A stretch of DNA of 12,310 nucleotides, taken from Candidatus Shapirobacteria bacterium UBA2283 (GTDB lineage Bacteria > Patescibacteriota > Microgenomatia > UBA12405). Made by a program: the position numbers and the translations under genes. The stretch spans positions 1 through 12,310 of the forward strand of contig DDWP01000035.1 in NCBI GenBank assembly GCA_002345725.1, given 5' to 3'. Positions 6,053-12,281 of this stretch are shown here, in pieces; the stretch's first letter is position 1, and each line of letters begins with the position of its first letter. The notes under the pieces are model-generated. The model had not been told where the DNA came from. It saw only the letters and a list, made by a program, of their open reading frames with translations, and did no database searches.

Positions 6053-6652
6053 TTATTTTTTAACTGCTAACTCAATACCGTTTTCCGTTTTCCATTTACT
6101 CCAAAGGTTGTAGTAGTTAAAAACATCTTCGTTAGTTACGACGCCAAAGACTCCAGAGGGTGTCAGGCTACCAAGATAACTAAGCCATTGGCAACATTTT
6201 TCGGGTTGAGATTGGTCAAGTACAAACACTTCCCGACCAATCAAGTCCATAATGCCTCTTGCCTCTTTCTCTTGCTCGATGCGTCGTTTTGCTTCTCTTT
6301 CAGATGCAACAATCATGATTGCTCGGTACGGGTCGTCAACAGACTCCATCCATTTTTCTAGCTCTTCAGGCTGAAAGCCATTCACTAAATCAATTGCTAC
6401 TTCCCTAAAGTAACACTTCCAATTCTCCCTATCAATCTCCCACAGCCGATGTTCCTTGTCCCATGTTTCTTGGTAGTTATTTGCAATTTCTGCGGCACTT
6501 GCTTGAATTCGGCGTAAAAGACATTCTGGAACGGCATCAACTCCGTTTTCTTCTTTAAGTGTTTTGATTCTTTCAGTAATATACGACTTAGTAATTTCCT
6601 CGTGTGTAGCCAACTTAAATGGTGGATATTCTGGGAAATACTCGTGTGTCAT
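6053..6652 (-). CDS. Unknown Trp-rich helical protein, third gene of the minus-strand operon
   Basis: A 199-residue protein, counted from the ATG at 6652, that I do not recognise. A TTG start at 6664 would add four residues and overlap the upstream gene; the ATG lies 1 bp after that gene's stop and is preferred. It looks mainly alpha-helical and charged, with many tryptophans (ETWDKEHRLWEIDRENWKCYF near 62-82, EKWMESV, CCQW, LWSKWK) and a long charged helix EREAKRRIEQEKEARGIMDLI (118-138). The second part, including LSYLGSLTPSGVFGVVTNEDVFNYYNLW, may be a small separate domain. No signal peptide, membrane helix or known catalytic motif is seen. Its place inside the tight five-gene block suggests it works with the adjoining products. 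Confidence 0.75.
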   Translation of the reverse strand: MTHEYFPEYPPFKLATHEEITKSYITERIKTLKEENGVDAVPECLLRRIQASAAEIANNYQETWDKEHRLWEIDRENWKCYFREVAIDLVNGFQPEELEKWMESVDDPYRAIMIVASEREAKRRIEQEKEARGIMDLIGREVFVLDQSQPEKCCQWLSYLGSLTPSGVFGVVTNEDVFNYYNLWSKWKTENGIELAVKK

Positions 6653-6653
6653 A

Positions 6654-7178
6654 TTATTTTTCAATATTTAATCTCTCATCTAAATCAATCACTTTGACCC
6701 TATCAACCCCTGACACCTTGACAGCTTCAGCCACGATATTAATCATGTTTTTTGCAATATCACTCCAAGTACAATCGACCGTATGTTTTTGTTCAAGTGC
6801 CCAAGGGACAATATCTTTTTCCCAAGTGTCTCCGTACTCGTCCAAGAAAGTTGCTCCAACCCATTCATATTTCATATATGGGTCGTTAGGCAGCATTCTC
6901 AATACACTTGTGTCACCCGCGGATCCCTCTTTTAAGAATTCGACGAATGAATTTTGAGTGATACCCCACAGCCATCGAGTTATCTTTTTGTCGGGAATAT
7001 CCATCATAGCTGGCCCACCCGTACCATAACCGGCAAATATTGAGCCGACCAAAGAACCAACTGTTGTGACTTGATCTGGCTCTAGTTTCCTTAAATGAGA
7101 TGCTGCTTGGTCTATCGCCAAATCTCTCGCTGAATTTACATTTGGTTTCCATTCTTGATTGCATGTTTTTTCTGTCAT
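6654..7178 (-). CDS. Unknown protein, second gene of the minus-strand operon
   Basis: A 174-residue protein with no family that I can name. The N-terminal third is helical (SARDLAIDQAASHLRKLEPDQVTTV, about 16-40) followed by a Gly/Ala-rich stretch (GSLVGSIFAGYGTGGPAMM, 42-60) that is not long or hydrophobic enough for a confident membrane helix. The centre has aromatic-rich segments (KKITRWLWGITQNSF, YMKYEWVGATFLDEYGDTWEKD). The C-terminal 45 residues (CTWSDIAKNMINIVAEAVKVSG to VKVIDLDERLN) read as a helix and strand pair. The start is 4 bp after the upstream stop, and its own stop is 1 bp before the next ATG. No metal or nucleotide-binding motif is evident. Confidence 0.72.
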   Translation of the reverse strand: MTEKTCNQEWKPNVNSARDLAIDQAASHLRKLEPDQVTTVGSLVGSIFAGYGTGGPAMMDIPDKKITRWLWGITQNSFVEFLKEGSAGDTSVLRMLPNDPYMKYEWVGATFLDEYGDTWEKDIVPWALEQKHTVDCTWSDIAKNMINIVAEAVKVSGVDRVKVIDLDERLNIEK

Positions 7179-7182
7179 ATGT

Positions 7183-7542
7183 TTAATTTAAACCTTTAAC
7201 TTTTTCAGACAATTTTGAGCGAATATTAGCTAATCTGGCTTCACATTCTCCTCCGCGGTCATACTGAGTTAGTGTGTCAAAAAAACCAATAATAGCTGGA
7301 TAGTTGGGGGTGTTCATTTCATCATCATCAAAGACGGAAAAGAGGCATCGACGTAGTTCGTGGGAGAAGTTTGCATCATTTAACGCCACCATACGTGAGC
7401 GTTTAGTAAATGAGACAAAATCTTCCGCTGTCACTTGCTCGTCACTTTTGAATAACCAATTATCGGTCGTCAAAATGAAAGCCACAGGATCATTAAACGA
7501 AAATTCTCTAGCTTTTACAGAAGGCATTTTTTCTTTGTTCAT
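7183..7542 (-). CDS. Unknown protein, first gene of the minus-strand operon
   Basis: A 119-residue protein that I do not recognise; it opens the five-gene minus-strand block. The N-terminal 15 residues are basic and polar, followed by NDPVAFILTTDNWLF (17-31), a helical middle with AEDFVSFTKRSRMVALND and SHELRRCLFSVFDDDE, and a closing charged helix CEARLANIRSKLSEKVKG (98-115). The Met at codon 6 (7527) is an alternative start; neither has a Shine-Dalgarno site. It is divergent from the ATPase/winged-helix regulator gene across 126 bp. Candidate -10 boxes on this strand (TATAAG, TATATT around 7570-7585) lack a good -35, so expression may depend on an activator such as the neighbouring regulator. 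This last point is inference. Confidence 0.72.
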   Translation of the reverse strand: MNKEKMPSVKAREFSFNDPVAFILTTDNWLFKSDEQVTAEDFVSFTKRSRMVALNDANFSHELRRCLFSVFDDDEMNTPNYPAIIGFFDTLTQYDRGGECEARLANIRSKLSEKVKGLN

Positions 7543-7598
7543 AGTTATTTTTTAAATTTCTAATTGCTCATAATATAACTTATAGGACTAAACGTTGC

Positions 7599-7614
7599 CT
7601 GACATTATCTGACA
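7599..7614. promoter_or_regulatory. Direct repeat CTGACA-N4-CTGACA, candidate regulator site
   Basis: CTGACA occurs at 7599-7604 and again at 7609-7614, a period of exactly 10 bp, in the intergenic region between the five-gene block and the divergent winged-helix regulator. OmpR/PhoB-type winged helices bind direct repeats with a period of 10 to 11 bp, so this is a natural candidate for the neighbour's operator. A more distant inverted pair, GACTAAA (7586-7592) and TTTAGTC (7661-7667), also brackets the region but could be chance. No binding evidence is available. Confidence 0.35.
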
Positions 7615-7652
7615 CAGTTTTCAGAACGCTAAAGCTAAATCAGCTCAGATTG

Positions 7653-7661
7653 TGATAATAT
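7653..7661 (+). promoter_or_regulatory. Extended -10 promoter giving a leaderless transcript for the regulator
   Basis: TGATAATAT (7653-7661) matches an extended -10 (TG-n-TATAAT form), with the hexamer TAATAT at 7656-7661. The start codon ATG begins at 7669, only 7 nt after the hexamer, which is where transcription itself should begin. The mRNA would therefore have essentially no leader. No good -35 lies 16 to 18 nt upstream, which fits an extended -10 promoter. Confidence 0.5.
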
Positions 7662-7668
7662 TTAGTCA

Positions 7669-8739
7669 ATGGTAAAGAATCAAACATCTTATGTTTATCG
7701 AATAAGACAAACTACTGAAAACTTAAAAAAGATAATTTCTAGTCGGACAAACGTCTACTATATAGGATTACCTGAGTGTGGTGTCAAAAGAACCATCTCT
7801 GAATCTTTTCGTTCGCTTGGCTCCGACACTCCGCTTTCCATTGTCGATTTGTCTTTAATTTCTCAAGACAAAATTGAGTCACACTTCACTTCTTTATTAA
7901 ATACAAACACCCCCAGCTTCTTACTCGTCGAAAATTTACCCATATATTCTTCTACTGGGCAAGATATTTTTACACTAATTGAAAGACTCCGCGATCAATA
8001 TCCCAAGAATACTAACTATATTTATCACTTCAACACCAACCCTTACTGGTACGGCATTCCTGAGTCATCACGACAAATTTTTTATTTTTCTTTATCAACT
8101 ATAAACGAATATTCTGACCTGGTCGATCATTTTTTAAAACGTTTTCAAATAAAAGTCAGTCAGGCACAAGCTAACGTTATTTATAAAGTTACTGGTGGCC
8201 ATCCTTATCTTACTAAAAAAGTTTTCGAGTTAAGTCTACAAGAGTTACCAGCTGATCAAATTTCTCAAAAACTTCTTGATATATCAAATTCACTAATCAG
8301 TCGACTGCACATTTCTGAAGTGGCTCGATTAAAGAACCTTTCTTCTCAAGACCCAGAATTTATCACTCATTTTCAAAAACTTGGCTTAATTAATGATAGA
8401 AATGAATTCACCAGTATTGTGATTGCCGAATCAATTCGAGTGTTTAAGTCACTAAAACAACTTTTAATTGAAGAGAATACTATAAGACTAGGGGAAAGTG
8501 ACTTAAATAACTATCTTTCTTCATATGAATCTGCATTGTTAATTAAACTTTCTCAAGAAAAATTTTTGACTCGCGACCAAGTTACTGAAGTTTGTTGGGG
8601 GAAGTTGTCTACCACAACTTCCGACAGTGCTGTGGACAAGATGGTTTCCCGTCTTCGTCAAAAGTTGGTCGACCTTGGTTTACCCGAATCGCTTATTACT
8701 ACCCGTCGCGGTCGCGGCTTTCAGTATATAAATGATTAA
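7669..8739 (+). CDS. Degenerate P-loop ATPase fused to an OmpR/PhoB-type winged helix (putative regulator)
   Basis: A 356-residue protein that looks like a DNA-binding regulator with an ATPase-derived N-terminal half. Residues 28-140 read as an AAA/STAND-like core: YIGLPECGVKRT (31-42) sits where a Walker A loop would, but with GVKRT in place of GK[ST], and SFLLVENL (83-90) takes the Walker B place with Glu-Asn instead of Asp-Glu. VTGGHPYLTKK (174-184) resembles the segment after the core in this ATPase class. Nucleotide hydrolysis is therefore doubtful. Residues 283-356 form a Trans_reg_C winged helix, ending in the recognition helix DSAVDKMVSRLRQKL and the wing ITTRRGRGFQYI. There is no receiver domain. 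It overlaps the next gene by 8 bp and is divergent from the five-gene block, so it probably controls that block or itself. Confidence 0.7.
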   Translation: MVKNQTSYVYRIRQTTENLKKIISSRTNVYYIGLPECGVKRTISESFRSLGSDTPLSIVDLSLISQDKIESHFTSLLNTNTPSFLLVENLPIYSSTGQDIFTLIERLRDQYPKNTNYIYHFNTNPYWYGIPESSRQIFYFSLSTINEYSDLVDHFLKRFQIKVSQAQANVIYKVTGGHPYLTKKVFELSLQELPADQISQKLLDISNSLISRLHISEVARLKNLSSQDPEFITHFQKLGLINDRNEFTSIVIAESIRVFKSLKQLLIEENTIRLGESDLNNYLSSYESALLIKLSQEKFLTRDQVTEVCWGKLSTTTSDSAVDKMVSRLRQKLVDLGLPESLITTRRGRGFQYIND

Positions 8740-9763
8740 CCAATTTGGTGACTTGGCGGAAAAACTTGCCAGTCATCGCGGTGAACTTACCGATAAACTA
8801 CGCTCTCCCGAAGAGCTCAATAAGTTGTTTCAACATCTGCCACTATGTCCTTATCGGTTAGTTGGTGCAGTTGGCAATGCAATTACTCGAGATCGCCATT
8901 TATATAGTGACCAAATCCCTGGTTCTGGACCAAAAAACAATGATTTAGATTTTGTGTTGCCGTGCGCTGTCTTTCCCGCGGAAGATTGGAGCACTTTAAT
9001 TTCTCACCCAGATGCTTCTGAGGAATTTGAATTGTGGGACGATGGAAATATGATTGTGCCAACAAAAAATGGAACATTCTGTATTCTAAATCCAGCCATA
9101 TACGGTGACTTGTCCACCGAGGAGCGTCAGTCAAGGGTAGCTCGTGCCTTTAGCCAACGAATTGATCCTTTACACGCATCGCTACATACCGTAAGTACTG
9201 GCGAGTTAATTGTCTTTGTAGGGCAAGACATCGCACGATACGGTAACCCAAAAGACGGTGAGTACAAAGGCGTCTATGCTGATGTATATCCGTTAGTGCT
9301 TGGTGAAGAGGAAAACGATGTTGTCGCTATGTTCGCCAGAGGATACTTACCGCAAAACGGATATGTCCCTATATTACCCGACGGTTCAACTTTTGTTCTT
9401 CAATTGGATCAATCTACCAGAAAAATGCCAGAGCTTGACTTGTCATATATTTCCAAATCACCCGCTCATGCTGTTCAATTTCTCCGCCGGCTTACCAAAT
9501 CCGTAATTGACTTATGTAATCGCCGACAAGTTAATGACGAACTGCCATACCAACTCGACTACTATCAGAACATCTGCGATCTAGTATACACAAATTATGT
9601 CTTGGCCCATATTGACAGTGAAGACATCGTTTCAAGTAGAAAAAGTCTCAAGCGTAAAATCAAAAAGATGAAAAATATTATAAACAAAGTAAACGAAGAC
9701 AGACAATCTCCATATAGATTCAAAAAACTATCACCACTCGTACTCGATCCTATCCCAGTCTAA
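8732..9763 (+). CDS. Putative nucleotidyltransferase-like protein
   Basis: A 343-residue protein that I cannot place in a named family. It has a pattern compatible with the nucleotidyltransferase fold: LVGAVGNAITR (43-53) in the position of the Gly-rich helix start, NNDLDFVLP (69-77) as the D-x-D metal site (Asp71 and Asp73), and VYADVYPLV (181-189) offering a third acidic residue, Asp184. The gap between the D-x-D and the third Asp is longer than usual, so the call is tentative. The C-terminal part is helical and very basic from 302 to 336 (SSRKSLKRKIKKMKNI). There are no signal or membrane segments. Its start overlaps the regulator stop by 8 bp (ATGATTAA), so the two are translationally coupled. 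Its last three codons and stop lie in a repeat derived from the opposite strand of a DUF3096 gene. Confidence 0.6.
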   Translation: MINQFGDLAEKLASHRGELTDKLRSPEELNKLFQHLPLCPYRLVGAVGNAITRDRHLYSDQIPGSGPKNNDLDFVLPCAVFPAEDWSTLISHPDASEEFELWDDGNMIVPTKNGTFCILNPAIYGDLSTEERQSRVARAFSQRIDPLHASLHTVSTGELIVFVGQDIARYGNPKDGEYKGVYADVYPLVLGEEENDVVAMFARGYLPQNGYVPILPDGSTFVLQLDQSTRKMPELDLSYISKSPAHAVQFLRRLTKSVIDLCNRRQVNDELPYQLDYYQNICDLVYTNYVLAHIDSEDIVSSRKSLKRKIKKMKNIINKVNEDRQSPYRFKKLSPLVLDPIPV

Positions 9764-9806
9764 GTACGCCCAAGCCAATTAACCCGGTGACGATTAGATA
9801 AATTAC
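9750..9806 (-). pseudogene. 3' remnant of a DUF3096 gene
   Basis: On the minus strand an 18-codon stretch ending in TAG encodes VIYLIVTGLIGLGVLRLG. It matches the last 18 residues of the intact DUF3096 protein at 10322-10462 at 16 of 18 positions, and the two changes (Val for Ala, Arg for Lys) are mild. A TGA stop in frame at 9813-9815 cuts it off, and nothing resembling the DUF3096 N terminus lies upstream. It overlaps the 3' end of the nucleotidyltransferase-like gene in antisense. It is a fragment and is not expected to make a protein. Confidence 0.75.
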
Positions 9807-9807
9807 C
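9752..9807. repeat. Direct repeat, left copy (flanks the J-domain gene)
   Basis: This 56-bp segment matches 10324-10379 in the same orientation at 50 of 56 positions, without gaps. The two copies bracket the J-domain gene. The repeat corresponds to the 3' end of the DUF3096 gene, and homology stops one base into its stop codon. Confidence 0.88.
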
Positions 9808-9860
9808 GGAGATCATCGCTTTTTTGAGTTGAAAAATCAAAGAGGTTGAGTATTAAAACT

Positions 9861-10325
9861 TTATCTGTATCGATTAAATAATTCGTCCATATTGTTCGCA
9901 GATTCCCTAATTACTTGGTCAATTTCTGAACCACTTTGCCTTGCAATCTCATCTATCCATACAGTTGACTGAGCCGCTAAATCATCAATTTCTCTTTTGG
10001 CCCTAGCAAATAGAGTATCTAGGTTTTCAGTTCTATAAAAACTATCAAAGCCAATATCAACCTTGGTTTGGGTACCTTCGGCACTTTTATCTCGAACTTC
10101 CCAATCGCGGTAGATTTCATTATATTTTAGTCTTCGATCATCATCATTTAAAACAAAAAATGCTTCACCTACATCTTTAAACTTCTCTTCTGCTTCCGGA
10201 TCTTCTTGATGCCAGTCTGGATGAGTCCTCTTCGCCGCCTCGTGATATTGACCTTTCAATGCTTGTTTATCAAAACCCTCGGGTCCACTTATACCTAAGG
10301 TTGCATAATAATTTTTAAAATTCAT
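9861..10325 (-). CDS. J-domain protein with a hendecad-repeat helical tail
   Basis: A 154-residue co-chaperone-like protein. Residues 4-75 are a J domain with the HPD motif at 35-37 (THPDWH), the site that stimulates Hsp70 ATPase; helix III (EKFKDVGEAFFVLNDDDRRLKYNEIY) is also present. It lacks the Gly/Phe, zinc-finger and substrate domains of DnaJ, so it is a class C (type III) protein, not the main DnaJ. From 102 the tail is five 11-residue units: LDTLFARAKRE, IDDLAAQSTVW, IDEIARQSGSE, IDQVIRESANN and MDELFNRYR (the last incomplete). This is the pattern of a long amphipathic helix or hendecad coiled coil, perhaps for membrane or partner binding. Its ATG overlaps the DUF3096 stop (ATGA), so the two are translationally coupled. 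Confidence 0.88.
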   Translation of the reverse strand: MNFKNYYATLGISGPEGFDKQALKGQYHEAAKRTHPDWHQEDPEAEEKFKDVGEAFFVLNDDDRRLKYNEIYRDWEVRDKSAEGTQTKVDIGFDSFYRTENLDTLFARAKREIDDLAAQSTVWIDEIARQSGSEIDQVIRESANNMDELFNRYR

Positions 10326-10462
10326 CCCAGTTTTAGAACGCCCAAGCCAATTAACCCAGTAACGATTAGATAAATTGCCACCAGTACTGACAATAGTTTT
10401 GGATTCATCAGAATCAAGATTCCAAAAATTAAAGACATTAGTGGTGTAATATTTCTTATCAT
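10322..10462 (-). CDS. DUF3096 small membrane protein
   Basis: A 46-residue hydrophobic protein. It begins MIRNITPLMSLIFGILILMN and continues with PKLLSVLVAIYLIVTGLIGL before a short GVLKLG end. Two transmembrane helices (about 6-19 and 24-42) are joined by a tight Asn-Pro-Lys turn. This is the pattern of the DUF3096 family (TPLLALIAGILILI, then P-LLNYIVAIYLI), recognised from memory. The function of the family is unknown. It starts at the ATG whose first base is 10462, without a Shine-Dalgarno site, and its TGA stop overlaps the ATG of the J-domain gene, so the two form an operon. Its 3' end is repeated beyond that gene. Confidence 0.82.
   Translation of the reverse strand: MIRNITPLMSLIFGILILMNPKLLSVLVAIYLIVTGLIGLGVLKLG
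10324..10379. repeat. Direct repeat, right copy (3' end of the DUF3096 gene)
   Basis: This is the partner of 9752-9807 (50 of 56 identical). It lies inside the intact DUF3096 coding sequence, ending at its stop codon. The distance between copies is 572 bp, almost exactly one J-domain gene with its trailing spacer. Confidence 0.88.
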
Positions 10463-10463
10463 A

Positions 10464-10492
10464 TTGACTTAATTATATTACTAATTTAATAT
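10464..10492 (+). promoter_or_regulatory. Promoter of rarA
   Basis: TTGACT (10464-10469), a 17-bp spacer and TAATAT (10487-10492) make a good sigma-70-type promoter on the plus strand. Transcription would begin near 10499, giving about 20 nt of leader to the ATG at 10521. No Shine-Dalgarno sequence lies in that leader. A minus-strand TATACT (10500-10495) may be the -10 of the divergent DUF3096/J-domain operon, but its -35 is poor. Confidence 0.6.
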
Positions 10493-10520
10493 CCAGTATA
10501 CCCGAAGCTTTACCGAAAAC

Positions 10521-11681
10521 ATGAATCAACCACTCGCATCTTTATTACGCCCCAAAACACTCAAAGATTTTGTCGGCCAAACACATCTAGTGGGGGAGGG
10601 TAAACCTCTTCGACTGGCTATCGAAAATCATCAAATATTTTCTATGATTTTCTGGGGTCCTCCTGGAGTCGGCAAGACCACTCTTGCCAAAATTATCGCT
10701 CACGAATCACAGGCCGATCTTTATGAGCTTTCTGCTGTTTCAGCTAGTAAAGACGATATTAAAAAAATTATTGGCAATGGGGAGCATGGGCTAGTTAAAA
10801 AGATTTTATTTTTAGATGAAATTCATCGTTTCAATAAAGCTCAACAAGATTTCTTGTTACCTTATGTCGAGTCTGGTCTGTTAACTCTTATCGGTGCCAC
10901 CACCGAAAACCCTAGCTTTGAGGTTATTTCTCCACTTCTTTCCCGTTGTCGCGTCTTTACTCTTAAAGAATTGGGTGAAGAAGAAGTTAGGGAAATCATC
11001 AATCGTGCTTCTAAAGTTCTAAAGGTCAAAATTTCTAAAGCTCCACGTGATTGGTTAATCCAAATGGCCAACGGTGATGCTCGTCAGGCGATTACCATGA
11101 TTGATAATGCCTTTACTTTATATGGGGGGCTAACTATCGATAATCTCAAGCAAACTCTCCAAAATTCTTTTCTTCGTTTTGATAAAAAGGGCGAAGAACA
11201 CTACAACACTATTTCGGCTTTTATCAAAAGTATGCGCGCTTCCAATCCTGATGCGGCTCTGTATTACCTAGCTCGCATGGTTGAAGCCGGTGAGGATCCA
11301 AAATTTATTGCTCGTCGTATGGTTATTTTTGCTTCAGAAGATATTGGTATGGCCAATTCCAATGCCTTACTTTTGGCCAATCAAGTTTTCCAAGCGGTCA
11401 CCACTATTGGTTATCCTGAGTGTGCTATTAATTTGGCTCATGGGGTTGTATATCTGGCCACTTCTCCTAAGAATCGTTCTGCTTACGACGGTCTTCGTAG
11501 TGCTCAGAAAGATATCCACACTTATGGTAATCTTCCCATCCCCCTCGTCCTCCGCAACGCCGAAACTCAGCTAATGAAAGATCTCGACTATGGCAAAGGT
11601 TATGAGAAATACACTAAAGCAGATCTCTTGCCAGACAAATTAAAGGGTAAGAAATATTTTAAGGAGATAAAGAAAAAATAA
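10521..11681 (+). CDS. rarA: Replication-associated recombination protein A (RarA/MgsA), AAA+ ATPase
   Basis: A clamp-loader-related ATPase that acts at stalled or damaged replication forks with single-stranded DNA and SSB. Domains in order: an N-terminal segment with LRPKTLKDFVGQTHLVG (9-25); the AAA+ core with Walker A GPPGVGKT (46-53), Walker B LFLDEIH (96-102), sensor 1 GATTEN (125-130) and the arginine finger in LLSRCR (139-144); then a helical lid with GDARQAI; then the MgsA C-terminal oligomerisation domain, with RRMVIFASEDIGMAN, the EC-INLAHGVVYLA block, KNRSAYDGLRSAQKD and a YEKYTKADLLPD tail. At 386 residues it is a compact but complete member (about 400-450 is usual). It has its own promoter and no operon partner upstream; the gene after it starts 19 bp downstream. 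Confidence 0.95.
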   Translation: MNQPLASLLRPKTLKDFVGQTHLVGEGKPLRLAIENHQIFSMIFWGPPGVGKTTLAKIIAHESQADLYELSAVSASKDDIKKIIGNGEHGLVKKILFLDEIHRFNKAQQDFLLPYVESGLLTLIGATTENPSFEVISPLLSRCRVFTLKELGEEEVREIINRASKVLKVKISKAPRDWLIQMANGDARQAITMIDNAFTLYGGLTIDNLKQTLQNSFLRFDKKGEEHYNTISAFIKSMRASNPDAALYYLARMVEAGEDPKFIARRMVIFASEDIGMANSNALLLANQVFQAVTTIGYPECAINLAHGVVYLATSPKNRSAYDGLRSAQKDIHTYGNLPIPLVLRNAETQLMKDLDYGKGYEKYTKADLLPDKLKGKKYFKEIKKK

Positions 11682-11700
11682 ATTAATAATTTGAATAATT

Positions 11701-12276
11701 ATGGAAACAAATAAAGTAAAAGAAATCTATTCAAGCTTAGTAGCTCTATATCAAGAAGCTCCAGAAAATGATGGCACTACATTTTCCGAAAACGGAGTTT
11801 GGGATCATTACCATAATTTAATTGATCAATTAAATCAAGCAACGGGGAATGACTATAATATATGCAAAGTTAACGTCCAAACACAATATCATAACGGGAG
11901 ACCTTATCTTTATGTTGGTAAGCGTGAGTATAGAGGTAAATTAAATGATCTTATTTCGAGATTACACACACAGTTTTTTCCGGACGAGTCCAATATGACC
12001 CATCCACAATCAATACCTTTTTTACAGCAAAACATTAATAACAAAACCGAGGTCGAGACAAATGTATATGTGTCATTAATGTTGACTTTAAATAATCAAC
12101 TTCATTCAATAAAAGAAAAAGTGGAGGACGACAATGAAAAAAACTTTGTCAACGCTTTAATTAAAAAAGTTGGAGATATAAAGGACTTTATTCAGTTTTT
12201 AACAATAACTATTACGACTGCAACTCAATTTGGAATTAGTATTGAACGAGTCCTTGAGTTATTCAAGATCAAATAA
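11701..12276 (+). CDS. Unknown 191-residue protein
   Basis: I do not recognise this protein. The N-terminal half (1-95) mixes helix and strand: helices at 3-20 and 33-48, then NICKVNVQTQYHNGRPYLYVGKREYRGKLNDLISRLHTQFF, which looks like a beta pair followed by a helix. A Pro/Gln/Asn-rich linker (98-118) leads to a helical C-terminal half, with a charged helix at 119-145 (LNNQLHSIKEKVEDDNEKNF) and a final hydrophobic helix pair (IKDFIQFLTITITTATQFGISIERVLELF, 160-188). No cysteine cluster, signal peptide or catalytic motif is evident. It starts 19 bp after the rarA stop without a Shine-Dalgarno site and may be read through from rarA. Codon and base use are somewhat more A-rich than in rarA, which hints at an accessory gene. 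Confidence 0.72.
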   Translation: METNKVKEIYSSLVALYQEAPENDGTTFSENGVWDHYHNLIDQLNQATGNDYNICKVNVQTQYHNGRPYLYVGKREYRGKLNDLISRLHTQFFPDESNMTHPQSIPFLQQNINNKTEVETNVYVSLMLTLNNQLHSIKEKVEDDNEKNFVNALIKKVGDIKDFIQFLTITITTATQFGISIERVLELFKIK

Positions 12277-12281
12277 ATACC

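Noticed and set aside
7304..7555. Plus-strand frame of 83 codons opposite the first gene of the five-gene block.
   Set aside because: It has no recognisable features and would break the regular packing of the minus-strand operon.
8732..9763. Reading the regulator/NTase-like pair as a CBASS-type defence operon.
   Set aside because: The typical GS-x-DxD spacing of CD-NTases is not met and no CBASS effector or accessory gene was recognised among the neighbours.
9820..9850. TTGA-AAAA-TCAA hairpin and T run downstream of the J-domain gene, considered as a terminator.
   Set aside because: The stem is only 4 bp and the T run is not placed directly after it on the minus strand.
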